NCBI GenBank assembly: GCA_024867545.1
Contig: JANFNE010000014.1
Location: forward strand, 1 to 64,000
DNA length: 64,000 nucleotides
Reading direction: 5' to 3'
Origin: Phytopythium helicoides
Lineage: Eukaryota; Oomycota; Peronosporomycetes; Pythiales; Pythiaceae
Shown in pieces: positions 37,091 through 47,257 of the stretch; the first letter of the stretch is position 1, and every line of letters starts with the position of its first letter. The notes beneath the pieces were generated by a model. The model was not told the DNA's origin. It saw only the letters and a program-made list of their open reading frames with translations, and ran no database searches. Made by a program: the position numbers and the translations under genes.

Positions 37091-38932
37091 TCAACTGTAC
37101 ATGCGGCGACTAGGATCTACGTAGTGGCCATCACTAGTGAAACTCACACTATTGCTGGTCGTGCTTGCGGTCGTCGCCGTGCTGCTTGCTGACGCAGACA
37201 GCGAGTTTCCGTTCGAGTATGGTCCTTGCTGGTGTGCGTAGGGGCTATCGTAGGAGCTGCTTTGACCCGAGGCCAATGATCCGTTCTCAAAGCTGTTGTG
37301 TGAAGGCTCCACATACCCGCCATGCTGAAGACCGTCAAACATCCCACCAACGCCATTATTTCCTGCGGAAAGGGGTGGGCCAGTTGAATGGGTATCGCCA
37401 GCACCAAATTCCACCTCGTTCAGGTGCAGTCGAACTTTGGGCTTGCGCTTGTAGGTGTACCCAATGAATTTGTTGAACGTCAGAGGTTTGCCATCCGGCC
37501 CAAACGCCTGTGGCAGCTCACCATCTGCGCCATTTCCTGCAGCAGACTGTCCGTCCGTCACTCCATGAGGTTGAGTAGCGGTCGGGGCACCAGGTGGAGC
37601 AACATGCCCAAGCTCAGGCGTCTCGGGGAAATCGTCAAAGTTGGACGTGATCTGGCTCACCAGCTGCTGGTACTGCGGACCGCATCGCTGCGGATCGTTC
37701 GCCTGAAGCTGCTGCAGAATGTACTCGAATTGCTGACCTCCGCCTTCTGGAATGTAAGGTGCTGGTATCCGACGGATGTTTGCCCAGTCCACACCATGAA
37801 ACCACGGGTGACGCTTGATTTCATCGACAGAGGCAGTGCCGAGGCGGTTTTCAGCGTTGCATACCAGTCGCCGAATGAAATCGATGCACTGGGGGCTGAG
37901 GCGCGCACGAGCCTCCGGCGGGAACCCAAACGACTGTCGCCAATTGATGATCTTTCGGCATGTCTGCATGGGCTCGTCGGCGTAGAATGGAGGATAACCA
38001 ACCACACACTCGTACAGAATCACACCAAGCGACCACCAGTCGCACTCTTTGCCGTATCCCTTCTGCGCCAGCACCTCGGGAGCAATATAGTCAGGGGTTC
38101 CGACCGTACTGAATGCCACCTGCCGGTTCCGCATAAATGGCCGGCTACGAGAGGCATCCATCTCTGCCGAGTCGAACTGCGCATCCATAGGCTGGTTGGG
38201 ATCAATTGAATGTTGAGTGACCGGCAGCAAGTCGACACGTGAGTCCATCTTTTTGCAGAGTCCCAGGTCGGTGAGCTTAAGGTGTCCGTGCGCGTCCAGC
38301 AGCACGTTGTCAGGCTTCATATCTCGATGAATGTAGCCGAGGTCGTGCACTGACTGTATCGCGAGCACCATCTCTGCAGCGTAGAATCGAGTAGTGGCCT
38401 CTGTGAGCGTGTCCTCCTTGACGAGTAGCCCCATCAAGTCGCCTCCGGGAAGGTATTCCATAACCATGTACAGGCGGTGTTCATCCTGAAACGAGTAGTG
38501 CAGCGTGACGAGCCACTCATTGTCGTTGTCGGCACTGGCGAGGATGTCTCGCTCGGCCTTGACGTGGCCCACCTGGTTCTTCATGACCATGGCGCTCTTG
38601 AGCATCGATTTGAGCGCGAAGACCTCGCCCGTGTCCTTCTTGCGCACGAGGCGCACCTCTCCGAAGGCGCCGCGGCCAATGACAACGAGCGGCTGGAAGT
38701 CGCTGACCGCGAGGCGCTTGCGCTGGTGGCGCATGCTCTGCAGCTCCTGCGCGCGCAGCTCCTGCCGGTACTGCTCCTTCTTGAGCTCCGTGAGTCGCAT
38801 GGCCTCCATGCGCTGCTCCAGCGTGTTGCGGCGCTCGCGGCTCTCCTCTCGCTCGCGCTTCATGGTCGCGTACTTCTGCTCCAGGTACGCCTTGGTGGCC
38901 TTGGCCTTCTCCCTCGTCGAGCTCGAGATCAT
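37091..38932 (-). CDS. NDR/LATS-type AGC protein kinase
   Basis: 613 residues, intronless, ATG at 38932. The basic, coiled N-terminal region (residues about 1-75: [20 protein letters not shown]...) is the MOB-binding type found in NDR kinases. The kinase domain (about 79-385) has [13 protein letters not shown] (catalytic Lys), [15 protein letters not shown], an insert of about 35 residues, T-loop [15 protein letters not shown] and [10 protein letters not shown]. After the AGC tail, [13 protein letters not shown] is the hydrophobic motif with its regulatory Thr. The usual DFG is DLG. NDR kinases work with MOB proteins and Ste20/Hippo kinases in growth, polarity and cytokinesis. The final 90 residues are Gly/Ser/Asn-rich. 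Confidence 0.9.
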   Translation of the reverse strand: MISSSTREKAKATKAYLEQKYATMKREREESRERRNTLEQRMEAMRLTELKKEQYRQELRAQELQSMRHQRKRLAVSDFQPLVVIGRGAFGEVRLVRKKDTGEVFALKSMLKSAMVMKNQVGHVKAERDILASADNDNEWLVTLHYSFQDEHRLYMVMEYLPGGDLMGLLVKEDTLTEATTRFYAAEMVLAIQSVHDLGYIHRDMKPDNVLLDAHGHLKLTDLGLCKKMDSRVDLLPVTQHSIDPNQPMDAQFDSAEMDASRSRPFMRNRQVAFSTVGTPDYIAPEVLAQKGYGKECDWWSLGVILYECVVGYPPFYADEPMQTCRKIINWRQSFGFPPEARARLSPQCIDFIRRLVCNAENRLGTASVDEIKRHPWFHGVDWANIRRIPAPYIPEGGGQQFEYILQQLQANDPQRCGPQYQQLVSQITSNFDDFPETPELGHVAPPGAPTATQPHGVTDGQSAAGNGADGELPQAFGPDGKPLTFNKFIGYTYKRKPKVRLHLNEVEFGAGDTHSTGPPLSAGNNGVGGMFDGLQHGGYVEPSHNSFENGSLASGQSSSYDSPYAHQQGPYSNGNSLSASASSTATTASTTSNSVSFTSDGHYVDPSRRMYS

Positions 38933-39462
38933 GCTGCCAACAGGGCGAGAAAGGCAGCTCCCCCCCTCAGCTTCCAGTCGACTTTTCTCGCCTTCTACCG
39001 CGAGTTGGACAGCGATCCGGGTATGAAAGTGACGCGCAGGCCACGCTGGAGCTCACCAACCGGTCGAATCACGCGCAAAAGCCGTCGGTGGAGCTGCACG
39101 GCGCCGCGAAGCCAGCCTGCCGCCGAGTGTCGCCGTCGAGATGCGATACCAATGAGGTTCTGCTAAAAAAAATAGCCTTTTTCGAGGGAGCGAAAGGGGG
39201 AGAACAACATTTAGTGCCATGTTACTCTATCGAGTTTTTTTTCGCTCGCCGACCAATTCAAAACGAGTCCCAACTTGCGGCGCAGCATCGGCGAGGAGCG
39301 GTCCGCGCGGCCTCTCCCTCCTTCCCCCGCAGCCCCCGGCGCTCCCAGCGGCCCCCAGCGGCCTCGGGCGTCCTCAGGCGGCGCTCAGCGAGCTTCTGCT
39401 GCGTCTGGCGGTCTTTTCGCGGCTTTTTGGGGCTCTGGGACGGCCGAACGGCCCAGGAAACC
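38933..39462. other. Divergent intergenic region
   Basis: 530 bp between the NDR-type kinase and the coiled-coil gene; GC-rich right half, no supported gene. Confidence 0.5.
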
Positions 39463-41789
39463 ATGATTAAGGCGGCGCAGCGCGCCAAGCCCAAGGTCAA
39501 GCGCCAGGGCGAGGCGGACGGCGCTGCGGACGCGGAAAAGCAGAAGATCAAGCGCAGGTGGGTGCTGTTAGCGAGCTGTGCGGCGGTGTGGGAAGCAGGC
39601 TGATCGGTGTGCGATTTGGGGGTGCAGACGGCCGACGCAGAAGAAGCGAGAGGCGGACGAGGCCGAGAGCGAGGCAGGCATGCTGCTCTCGACCGAGCAT
39701 ATTGTGCCCGTGCCGTACGATGGTGTGGAGCTGCTTGAGTCGCCTGCGCGACTGCACGAGGCGCAGACGGTGTATCTGGACCAGATGTACGAACGAGCGC
39801 CGAGGGAGCTGCCCCCGGACGCCCCTACGATCAGGAGTCTTACGATGACGGAGATTCAGAGCGACCTGAGGCGCATCCAGCAAGCCATGAACAAGTTTGA
39901 GAACCGTCTCACGACAGCGCGAGCCGCAGACCCGCCGTCGGCTGAAGACAGCGAGGACGACCTTGCTGGAATGCCGTACGGAAACATGCTTCGCGACCGC
40001 CGCATGGCGCGGGAGAATGGCGTTGTTGCGCCGGAGGAAGTCGTCGAGACGGTGCCGGCAGCGCGCCGCGCAGTGAAAATCACTGAACGGGAGCTCAAGG
40101 CGCTCAAGCGAGAGCGGGATGATCTTGAGCGCGACTTTATGCGCCTGCGCTCCACTTACGTTTGGCAAGTTGCAGAGATGAAACGCATGCAAAAGCAGCA
40201 GGACCAGGCGATGCGAGCGCTGAGTCGCGAGGTAATTCGGAAGGCCAAGAGCTTGGAGTCGAGTCGAAGACGAACTAGCGCGCTTCAGGATATTATGACG
40301 GAGCTAGAGTCGCGCGGCAACACGATAAAGCGGTTGACACGTGAGAAGGACCGCCTCGAGTCGTTGCTTGAAAAGCACGAGATCGAGCTGCCCGAAATCG
40401 ATGAAGTGTACATCGGAGATCGTGTCAAGTGCGCTCCATTTGGCCACGGCAAGGTGGCAGCATTAAACCCCGACACTCGCATTATTACAGTCGACCTGGA
40501 GTTTGGAGCTCGGGGGTACATTCATGAAGATGATGTCGAGATGCTGCCGTCCGACATTACATATTTAGAAGTCGAGGAGCAGCTGAAGCTCCGACTATTC
40601 GAAAAGGTCGGCGCACTTGTTCGACCGAACGGCAAGTTCAGCATGTTGGGTACTCAGTCTTCGTCGCGGAGCCGAGTGCGTATTGATAGCGATGACGATT
40701 TTGACGATGACGAGGATTCGGAGGATGAGTCCATGGAGGACGAAGACGAAACTAGCGAAGATGACGGCGAAAACGCGCAAAACGAAGATGATGATAGCAT
40801 GTCAGGAAAACCAAAAAGACGCGAAAGCAATGCTCAAGATGATGTGATCAGCCAGTTGAAGAAAAAGCGGAAGCTAATTATGAACACCCCCAGCTCGAGT
40901 GGAGGTAGTAAAAAGAAAACCAAGCAGCAGCAGAAGGTCATCAACTTCCCGGCAACAACATTGCCGATCACCCCGTACGAGAATGGCTTGCTCGTGAGTC
41001 CGCTCAGCACGCTACCAGAGCGAGTTGCGGCGGCTGGCCCCAACGCTCTGCAGTGGTTACCTTCCTATTTACCCAAGAACATGAACGAGTGGGAGCAAGA
41101 GCGATACCAGTCACTTCAGATGAAGGGCGAAATCGAGCGGCTTCGGTTCCAGTTGCAAAAAGCGGAAGGTATGTGCTTACCGATAGTTTTCCTTGCTGGG
41201 ATGGATCCTCACTCGCATTGTCTTGCTTACAGCGGAAAAGCTGGACGCGCAGCAGCACGCTAGTGATCAGGTGGAGTCGATCAACCAACTTGTTGTACAA
41301 TTGGAAAAGCTTCGCGAAAGCAACGGGGCATCGTCATCAGCTTCGCAAGCGTCTCCCCCAGAGGGCAGCAACGCTGAACATACATGCCCGAATTGCGGTG
41401 AAGGCACAACTTCGGTCCGTAAGAACAGCTCCGCGTCAAACAAATCCGGGAAGTCTGCAGACGGGGCTGCGGTCCCGGCACCACGCGCAAATACGCGTAC
41501 GGGAGCTGCCTCGAAGCGAGCAAGCGACTCAGGTGAGTCGCTTGATTAGTGCTAGCAATTTGGTGGCTTCGAATCGAGTGTCTCAACCTCGATTATGGCA
41601 GGTGGTGAGGAAGAAGATGACAGCGCGGAGAAAGAGAAAAAATCCAGCGCAGGCGAAGATGGCGCGGACGATGAGTCGAAAAGCAAGTCGCAGGACGAAG
41701 ACGAGGACGACGGCGAGTCTAGTGACGCGGCAACATCAAAAGCTCGCGCCACACGGTCACTTCGCCCGCGCAGGTCTAAGCGGAGCTGA
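39463..41789 (+). CDS. Nuclear-type coiled-coil protein with SH3/Tudor-like patch, unrecognised
   Basis: Exons 39463-39557, 39628-41168, 41233-41532 and 41602-41789 join in frame to 707 residues. The basic N-terminus (KAAQRAKPKVKRQG, RRPTQKKRE) resembles a nuclear localisation signal. A long coiled coil (residues about 170-290, e.g. RELKALKRERDDLERDF) is followed by a compact beta-type segment GDRVKCAPFGHGKVAALNPD ... FGARGYIHEDDVEML, like a Tudor/KOW/SH3 fold. An acidic run and a second coiled coil come next. A lone CPNC motif near the C-terminus precedes a Lys/Glu/Asp tail ending RRSKRS. I do not recognise the family; the features suggest a chromatin or RNA-associated protein. Confidence 0.75.
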
Positions 41790-42022
41790 TGTAGTCTCGA
41801 CAGCGAGTTATCTGGGCCAATTTTGTAATCCCTTAGACAAGCTGAGTGACACGTATGGAGCCAACTGCGCACAACAAATGGAGAAATGGAAAACAAGAGC
41901 GTGTACTTCTGAGCGAGGTTGAAGACTCGAGGCCGCTCACCGCCTCTCCTTGACCTCCTAGATACATGCGGCGGGCAGGAAGAGAAGTGCCAACCAACCC
42001 AGAGGCAAGCCAGCGTTGTGTC

Positions 42023-42977
42023 TTACATGACGACGCAGCAGGAGTTGGTCTTCTTGGCTTGCTTGTAGAACACCTTCGACTGGCTGCTCAGATCTTGGGA
42101 CTTGGACACCAGGTCGTCCAGCTTCTCACCACGCTCCAGCACGTTGTCGATTGTTTTGGACTGTGAAGCACGCACCAAAATTAATCGATTGCGACTAGCA
42201 ACAAATGCAAAGACGAGCAACGCACCAGCACAGCCGTCGTCTCGTCAAGCTCCTTCTGGATAGCCGAGATCTTGTCGGCCTTGGACGGGTCCTGGTACTC
42301 TGTGATGGCCGACGACAGCGGCGCAAAGTCCTGCGGCGTGCCCGTGTACGTCTTCCAGCTCGCGCTGCGCCACCACGTCAGTCACCCATGGCTCTACCTC
42401 CACCAACGTTCACACAGCAGGATCCACTCACCCCTTCTCCTTGTCGTACTCCTCCATGAGTTTGTTAAGCAGCGCGAAGGCGACGCGCGGCGGGTACTCC
42501 TGGTCCGCCACCACAATGCCCGACAGCCCGTCGCGGCGCACGAACACGTGGCAGTAGTACTCTGTCCGCATCTCCAGTCAGCCACGAGCACCAGCACCGC
42601 CATCTCCTCGCCCAGCAGCCTCGTTCACGCACCTTCATGCTGCACCGACTGCCGCACGCCGGCCTGCGTGCGCTTGATAAAGGTGCGGCTGAAGAAGTTG
42701 ATCATCTCGCGGACGCTGCGACCACCACGAGCGTCAGCACGTCCACCTGAGGCAGCCACCCGTACGAGCGTCCTCCACGCACCCCGAGCGCTGGAAGTAG
42801 CCGAAGGAAGAGACCTCGAAGGCCGCCGAGAGGATCACGGGGTCCTGCTGCCCATTCTGGCGCAGCAGCTCTGCTCAAACCCGCGCCAGCGCGCCGGAGG
42901 ACGTCAGTGGACACCAGCGGACACCGGGAGACAGCGCAGCACGCGCAGGCAGACGCACCGATGGCGACGATCTTCAT
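42023..42977 (-). CDS. YKT6: YKT6 R-SNARE
   Basis: Six exons (42977-42959, 42870-42783, 42715-42633, 42561-42432, 42364-42226, 42160-42023) join in frame to 198 residues, the same length as human YKT6. Longin domain: [63 protein letters not shown] motif: [31 protein letters not shown] region (here [20 protein letters not shown]) with the zero-layer Arg. It ends NSCCVVM, a palmitoylated/farnesylated CCaax box replacing a membrane anchor. YKT6 acts in ER-Golgi, endosomal and vacuolar fusion and in autophagosome fusion. The first exon is tiny (19 nt), which explains why no long frame marks the gene. Confidence 0.95.
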
Positions 42978-43280
42978 GGCGAGCGGCGGGGGCGAGGGAG
43001 CGGGGCGGCGAGGCTGGTTTTTCGCTTCTGGTCGTGCCGTCGGGTCGACAAAACTGCTTCACTTGGCTCCACTATACCGAAGAAGGAGCGGCCGGTTGAC
43101 TCGACTATAATTCATACTTACAATATGTAGAGCTATATATAACTATACAGGTGTAGTTTTCATATAAACAACTTGTACTTGCTCGAAACTATGCCATCGT
43201 TTTACGGATACTACTATCTATTGGACTTTCGCGGCTCTCTGCCTGCATTTATCCGCCGGACACTGACAGCAGCAAGCAGC
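42978..43280. other. Divergent intergenic region, YKT6 / GPS2-like
   Basis: About 300 bp with an AT-rich core (43095-43180). An earlier in-frame ATG for the GPS2-like gene exists at 43191, so the promoter may be shorter. Confidence 0.5.
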
Positions 43281-44068
43281 ATGAGCGGACGGCCGTACGC
43301 GCGCAACCTGCGCGCGCCGTTCGCGGGCGCCACGGACCTGGAGGCGACGCTGCCGCACGCGTTTCGCCTTCCGGTGCCTCGTGCGGGCGACGGGCTCAAG
43401 GACCGCGCGATCCGCAGGTCTGTAGCCTCCGTAGAAGTCGAGAGACGGCCGCTGCAAGGCTCCCTGACGAGTTTTTCTTCCATTTGCTTTGTTAGTGCGA
43501 TCCGGAGGCGCTGCATGGAGAAGAACTGGAAGAAGATGTTTAGTCTGCGCCACCGGAGGCTGGCCAAGGAGGGCGAGGACTCTGAGGACGAGGGCGAGCA
43601 GCATGAAGAGGGAGAAGGCACCGACGCCAAGAGCAAGGAGGTAGAGCCCACGGACAGGGAGGAAGAGCCCAAGGAGACCGAAGAGGCCGAGAAGGACGAA
43701 GAGGCGGAGAAGCAGGCGGCGATCGTGGCCGCCAAGACGCAGCTGGAGGTGAAAACGCGTGCGCTTTTGATGGCGTTGACCTGGATTTTATTGACTTCGC
43801 GCTCTGTGGTTGGTAGGAGCTCCAGGAGAAGCTGCGGCTGCTGACGGACCAGAAGCACGACAAGTTCCTGCAGCTGAAGGAGATTCTGGTACAAGAGGCT
43901 CGCTCCAAATCGTCAGGAGGCGGTGCCAATCCGGCCAAGAAGCGCCGCGTGGACGATGGTAGTTTTTCGTCTCCAGGTCCGACCAGCGCGCCGGTGTTCT
44001 CGTCTCCAGAGTCTGCTGCACCTGCGAGTACTCCGGCCCAAGGAGTATCACAAGAGTCTTCACATTGA
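43281..44068 (+). CDS. GPS2-like coiled-coil protein
   Basis: Exons 43281-43417, 43496-43748 and 43817-44068 join to 213 residues. The N-terminus (SGRPYARNLRAPFAGATDLE) leads to a basic region KNWKKMFSLRHRRLAKE, a Glu-rich stretch, and then a coiled coil LQEKLRLLTDQKHDKFLQLK followed by EILVQEARSK. The L-E-E-K-L-x-x-L-x-x-E/Q-K-H-x-x-F-L-Q-L-K-x-x-L pattern is that of G-protein pathway suppressor 2, a subunit of the NCoR/SMRT-HDAC3 corepressor. KKRRVDD downstream is a probable nuclear signal; the C-terminus is Ser/Pro/Ala-rich. The family call rests on this one block. An in-frame ATG at 43191 would add 30 residues. Confidence 0.55.
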
Positions 44069-44300
44069 GAGAAAGAGGAAAATGTTGGACGATGCAAAGG
44101 CGTTGCTAAATGGTAAAGTAGAGCAGCTTTTTTTCTCCCTCGCTCGCCTTGGTGATGCGCTGATACAGTCTTGAGCCCTGACTGTCGCAATGCAGCGAGA
44201 CCACCCGAACGAACAGCAATAAGTGAAACCGGCGCCTGCAAATGAAGAGCCGTGCCTTACTTGTGACCAGTCACGGTCTCGACTTCGTCTTGTCGCCAAG

Positions 44301-47207
44301 ATGCTTCGCCATCGTGACGGAGGAGCAGGCAATGAGGAAGCCGACATTGGTAACGAAGTGTTGGAGACCCCAAACGCCAAGGATAATGAGGTTTCCCCGG
44401 CGACATCCCTTCCAACTAACTCTGTTGCCCCAGCCGACCCGTATCAAACCCAAAACAATACGCGGATGGGGAGCTCATCCAAGTTGTCTACAAGTCCTTC
44501 AACAGTTCCATCCTCGCCACCACCGTACGGGAGTCTGGCGGAGGCATTCGGCTATGTAGTATTTCTTGTCATCTTTGTGTTGGCGACAGCGGTGTTCGAT
44601 GAAGACCCACAGACATTCTTTTTCGCGAACCGAGTATCTGCTGCCATCTCGGACCAGTTGTTTACGTCGTCAATGGAGCAAGCTGTCTCTGTATCGAGCT
44701 CAAACCCTAGCGGGGTCTCGACTGTCATCATGCCGCCAGTGTCACTCAGCGCTATCCACGATGAAGCACAGGCGCTTGCGTTCGTATCGGGCCCATTCAT
44801 TGACGCAGTGTACGGTGAGGTTTCCTCGGACGGTTCTGGCAGCAACAATATTCTGGTCGGCGGAGTAAAGCTTCGTACGCTGCGGGTCACTCCAGATTCG
44901 TGCCCGGCACTCGACTCATCTATGCCTGAATACGCAACTGCCATGCCACTGTGCTACGGGAAATTTTCACGCAAATATGAGCAAACTGCTCAGTATGGAC
45001 AAGTGCTCAACAGCGCCAATGTGTCTGCTAGCGCTGCATATAAATTCGCGATCAGCTTTTTTGAGTCCTTGTCAGCTTCGTACACGTACTCAAACCTTCA
45101 AATGTGTCTGTCCAAGTGCGCGACTTCTTGCGGCGAAGTCTTTGGATCAATTGACGCCTTTCGATACGCTGATCAGTGCGCCTCCGACTGCAATGAGCAT
45201 TGTACTTGCGTGTATGAGCAACCTGTGGGGTTCACAAGTAATTGTGTGGATCCGAATCCCGATGGTGCTGGAGCTCCGGTCCCAGCTCTCAACTACCCAT
45301 TTGCTTGGACAGAAGGTGCGACCACAGGACTTCCGTTTGGGTCAGCGGCGTCGGGAGCATACGTTGTATTGCTGCATACTGACTCCGGCATTGCCAGAGA
45401 TCAGGCGTCTCAGCTCCAGCCAAATCGATTTTTGGACCTTGCTACTCGAGCTCTTGTCATCGACGCCACGCTTTTCAACACATACCTTCGTCTCTTCAAC
45501 GTAGTTCATCTCGTGATCGAGTTCCCACCAACAGGAGGAGCTCTTGTTACCCTGAAGGATGTGGCGGCTCGTGTGTTTCGCTACTCATATCCTAGCGCTA
45601 GCGATGTTGTTGCGCGGATCACACTTGAAACTTTAGTAGTTGCCTACATCACCTGGCAATGGAAAAACATGGCTGTGGGAATATTCAGACACCAAGGAAT
45701 TCGCTTGTTGATGCGAGCATCCAAGTGGCATGCATTGTCACTTCTCCAACAGCTCGCGTTTACTCTATGGATTGCGCTCCGCCTCTATGAGTGCGATCTC
45801 GTCTACGGTATATTTTCTTCGGACGCAGCGATCATCACCCAAGTTCGCTCGGCGCTCCTCTCATCGTCGGTTGGAAATATCCCCAACCTGTTACCGCTCA
45901 CAGATGTGCAGTATGTTGAGCGAGTTGTTGGTGGTATTTGTGCGGCGGTATCGTGGCTCAAACTCCTCCAGTACAGCACCATGTTCCGTCGCTCGCATCT
46001 ATTGCTGCGGTCTCTATCTCGCGCAGCACCAGACCTACTTTGGTTTATTGCTGTATTCATTGCCTGCGTGTGTGCATTCGCTCAGATTGGGGTTATGCTT
46101 TTTGGACTCGATCTATTCGCATTTCGGTCGTTGGGTGCTGCGATCCCGACCATGTTCCACTCTGCTGCAGGTGCTGGAGGGACGACATCCTTGGATTACG
46201 AGCAGCTACAAGCTTCACATCATGCTCTTGGCCCTCTTTTCTACATCGGCTATTACCTGTTGCTGCTGCTCATCATCATCAACGTTTTCTGGGCAATTGT
46301 GAGCGATGCGTACGCACAAACCCTGGCTGAGCAAGAGGAGGAAGATGAAGACCAGCAATTCGGCGAAGACCTTGATGGAAAGAGCGATGTTGTCATGAAC
46401 GGAAGCGACGATAGAGCACTCGTGGCAACTACAGAAGCCGCTAAACGAGAAATGGAGAAGCTACGACAGTACCCATTCTCAAAAGGTTTTCAAACGGCTC
46501 TGCGCTTGCTCGTTGCTGATATCCGGCGAGCTTTGTATGAAATGAGAACGGGTCGCAAGTTTAACCATACCAAAGTTGATCCGCTGGTATCGGTTGTCCT
46601 TGGAACTGAGTCCACCGGATTGAGTGTTAGTGGAGCGTCTCAGATCGTAGCTTCTAGGAAGCTCGATCGGCATGTTCGCGGACACGTCGAACGCGAGTTG
46701 TTACGGCTGGAACACAAAATGCTCATCACCCGCCAAGTTAACGACCAACAAGCTCAAATCGATTCTCTTCGTGCAGCGCTCGAAACTGACGTTGGAGACC
46801 GACTTGCAGCTCTTGCAGAAAGCAACGAGCGGAAGACTCTACGCTTGAACGAGCTCGAGTCAGCACTTGGCGCTATTGAAGGTCTTTGTCGACAATTAGT
46901 AGCTGACACAGCTTTCTTGAGAGAGGACGCAAGCAGCTCCAGCGGAAGTAAAGGACGGCGTTCGAGTGGTCGCGAAGGTGCAAATCCTTCTACTACAACG
47001 AGAACCGCGACTTCTTCACGGATTCTGTCTCCTGAGGGTTCTGCTGGAATTGGGTCAAAAAAAATGTCCGGGAGAAATCAGAGCCTTTCAGCGGCGATTC
47101 TTGCCAAGCGACAACGAGAAATGCTTGGATCCGCAAATGGGTCTGGTGGAGGTTCAAGGCAAAAAATTGAGGGCGGGAATGAGGAGATCGAGGAGATATC
47201 GTTGTAG
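44301..47207 (+). CDS. Polycystin-2/TRPP-like cation channel
   Basis: 968 residues from the ATG at 44301 (the frame is open a little further from a GTG); intronless. A cytosolic Ser/Pro-rich N-terminus leads to TM1 (GYVVFLVIFVLATAVF, residues about 84-99). A large extracellular polycystin (TOP) domain of about 350 residues follows, then five more hydrophobic segments. The last pair surrounds a pore region (FRSLGAAIPTMFHSAAGAGG) and S6 (FYIGYYLLLLLIIINVFWAI). After S6 an acidic stretch (EQEEEDEDQ) and a C-terminal coiled coil (LLRLEHKMLITRQVND...) are as in PKD2. The TOP domain holds a cysteine-dense insert, CLSKCATSCGEVFG with QCASDCNEHCTC. Polycystins are non-selective Ca-permeable channels, often ciliary. 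It ends only 50 bp from the convergent SNF1/MARK-type kinase. Confidence 0.85.
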   Translation: MLRHRDGGAGNEEADIGNEVLETPNAKDNEVSPATSLPTNSVAPADPYQTQNNTRMGSSSKLSTSPSTVPSSPPPYGSLAEAFGYVVFLVIFVLATAVFDEDPQTFFFANRVSAAISDQLFTSSMEQAVSVSSSNPSGVSTVIMPPVSLSAIHDEAQALAFVSGPFIDAVYGEVSSDGSGSNNILVGGVKLRTLRVTPDSCPALDSSMPEYATAMPLCYGKFSRKYEQTAQYGQVLNSANVSASAAYKFAISFFESLSASYTYSNLQMCLSKCATSCGEVFGSIDAFRYADQCASDCNEHCTCVYEQPVGFTSNCVDPNPDGAGAPVPALNYPFAWTEGATTGLPFGSAASGAYVVLLHTDSGIARDQASQLQPNRFLDLATRALVIDATLFNTYLRLFNVVHLVIEFPPTGGALVTLKDVAARVFRYSYPSASDVVARITLETLVVAYITWQWKNMAVGIFRHQGIRLLMRASKWHALSLLQQLAFTLWIALRLYECDLVYGIFSSDAAIITQVRSALLSSSVGNIPNLLPLTDVQYVERVVGGICAAVSWLKLLQYSTMFRRSHLLLRSLSRAAPDLLWFIAVFIACVCAFAQIGVMLFGLDLFAFRSLGAAIPTMFHSAAGAGGTTSLDYEQLQASHHALGPLFYIGYYLLLLLIIINVFWAIVSDAYAQTLAEQEEEDEDQQFGEDLDGKSDVVMNGSDDRALVATTEAAKREMEKLRQYPFSKGFQTALRLLVADIRRALYEMRTGRKFNHTKVDPLVSVVLGTESTGLSVSGASQIVASRKLDRHVRGHVERELLRLEHKMLITRQVNDQQAQIDSLRAALETDVGDRLAALAESNERKTLRLNELESALGAIEGLCRQLVADTAFLREDASSSSGSKGRRSSGREGANPSTTTRTATSSRILSPEGSAGIGSKKMSGRNQSLSAAILAKRQREMLGSANGSGGGSRQKIEGGNEEIEEISL

Positions 47208-47257
47208 GGCCAGAAACCATTATCAAAATACACCACCACTTTGAAGACTCATAACTG

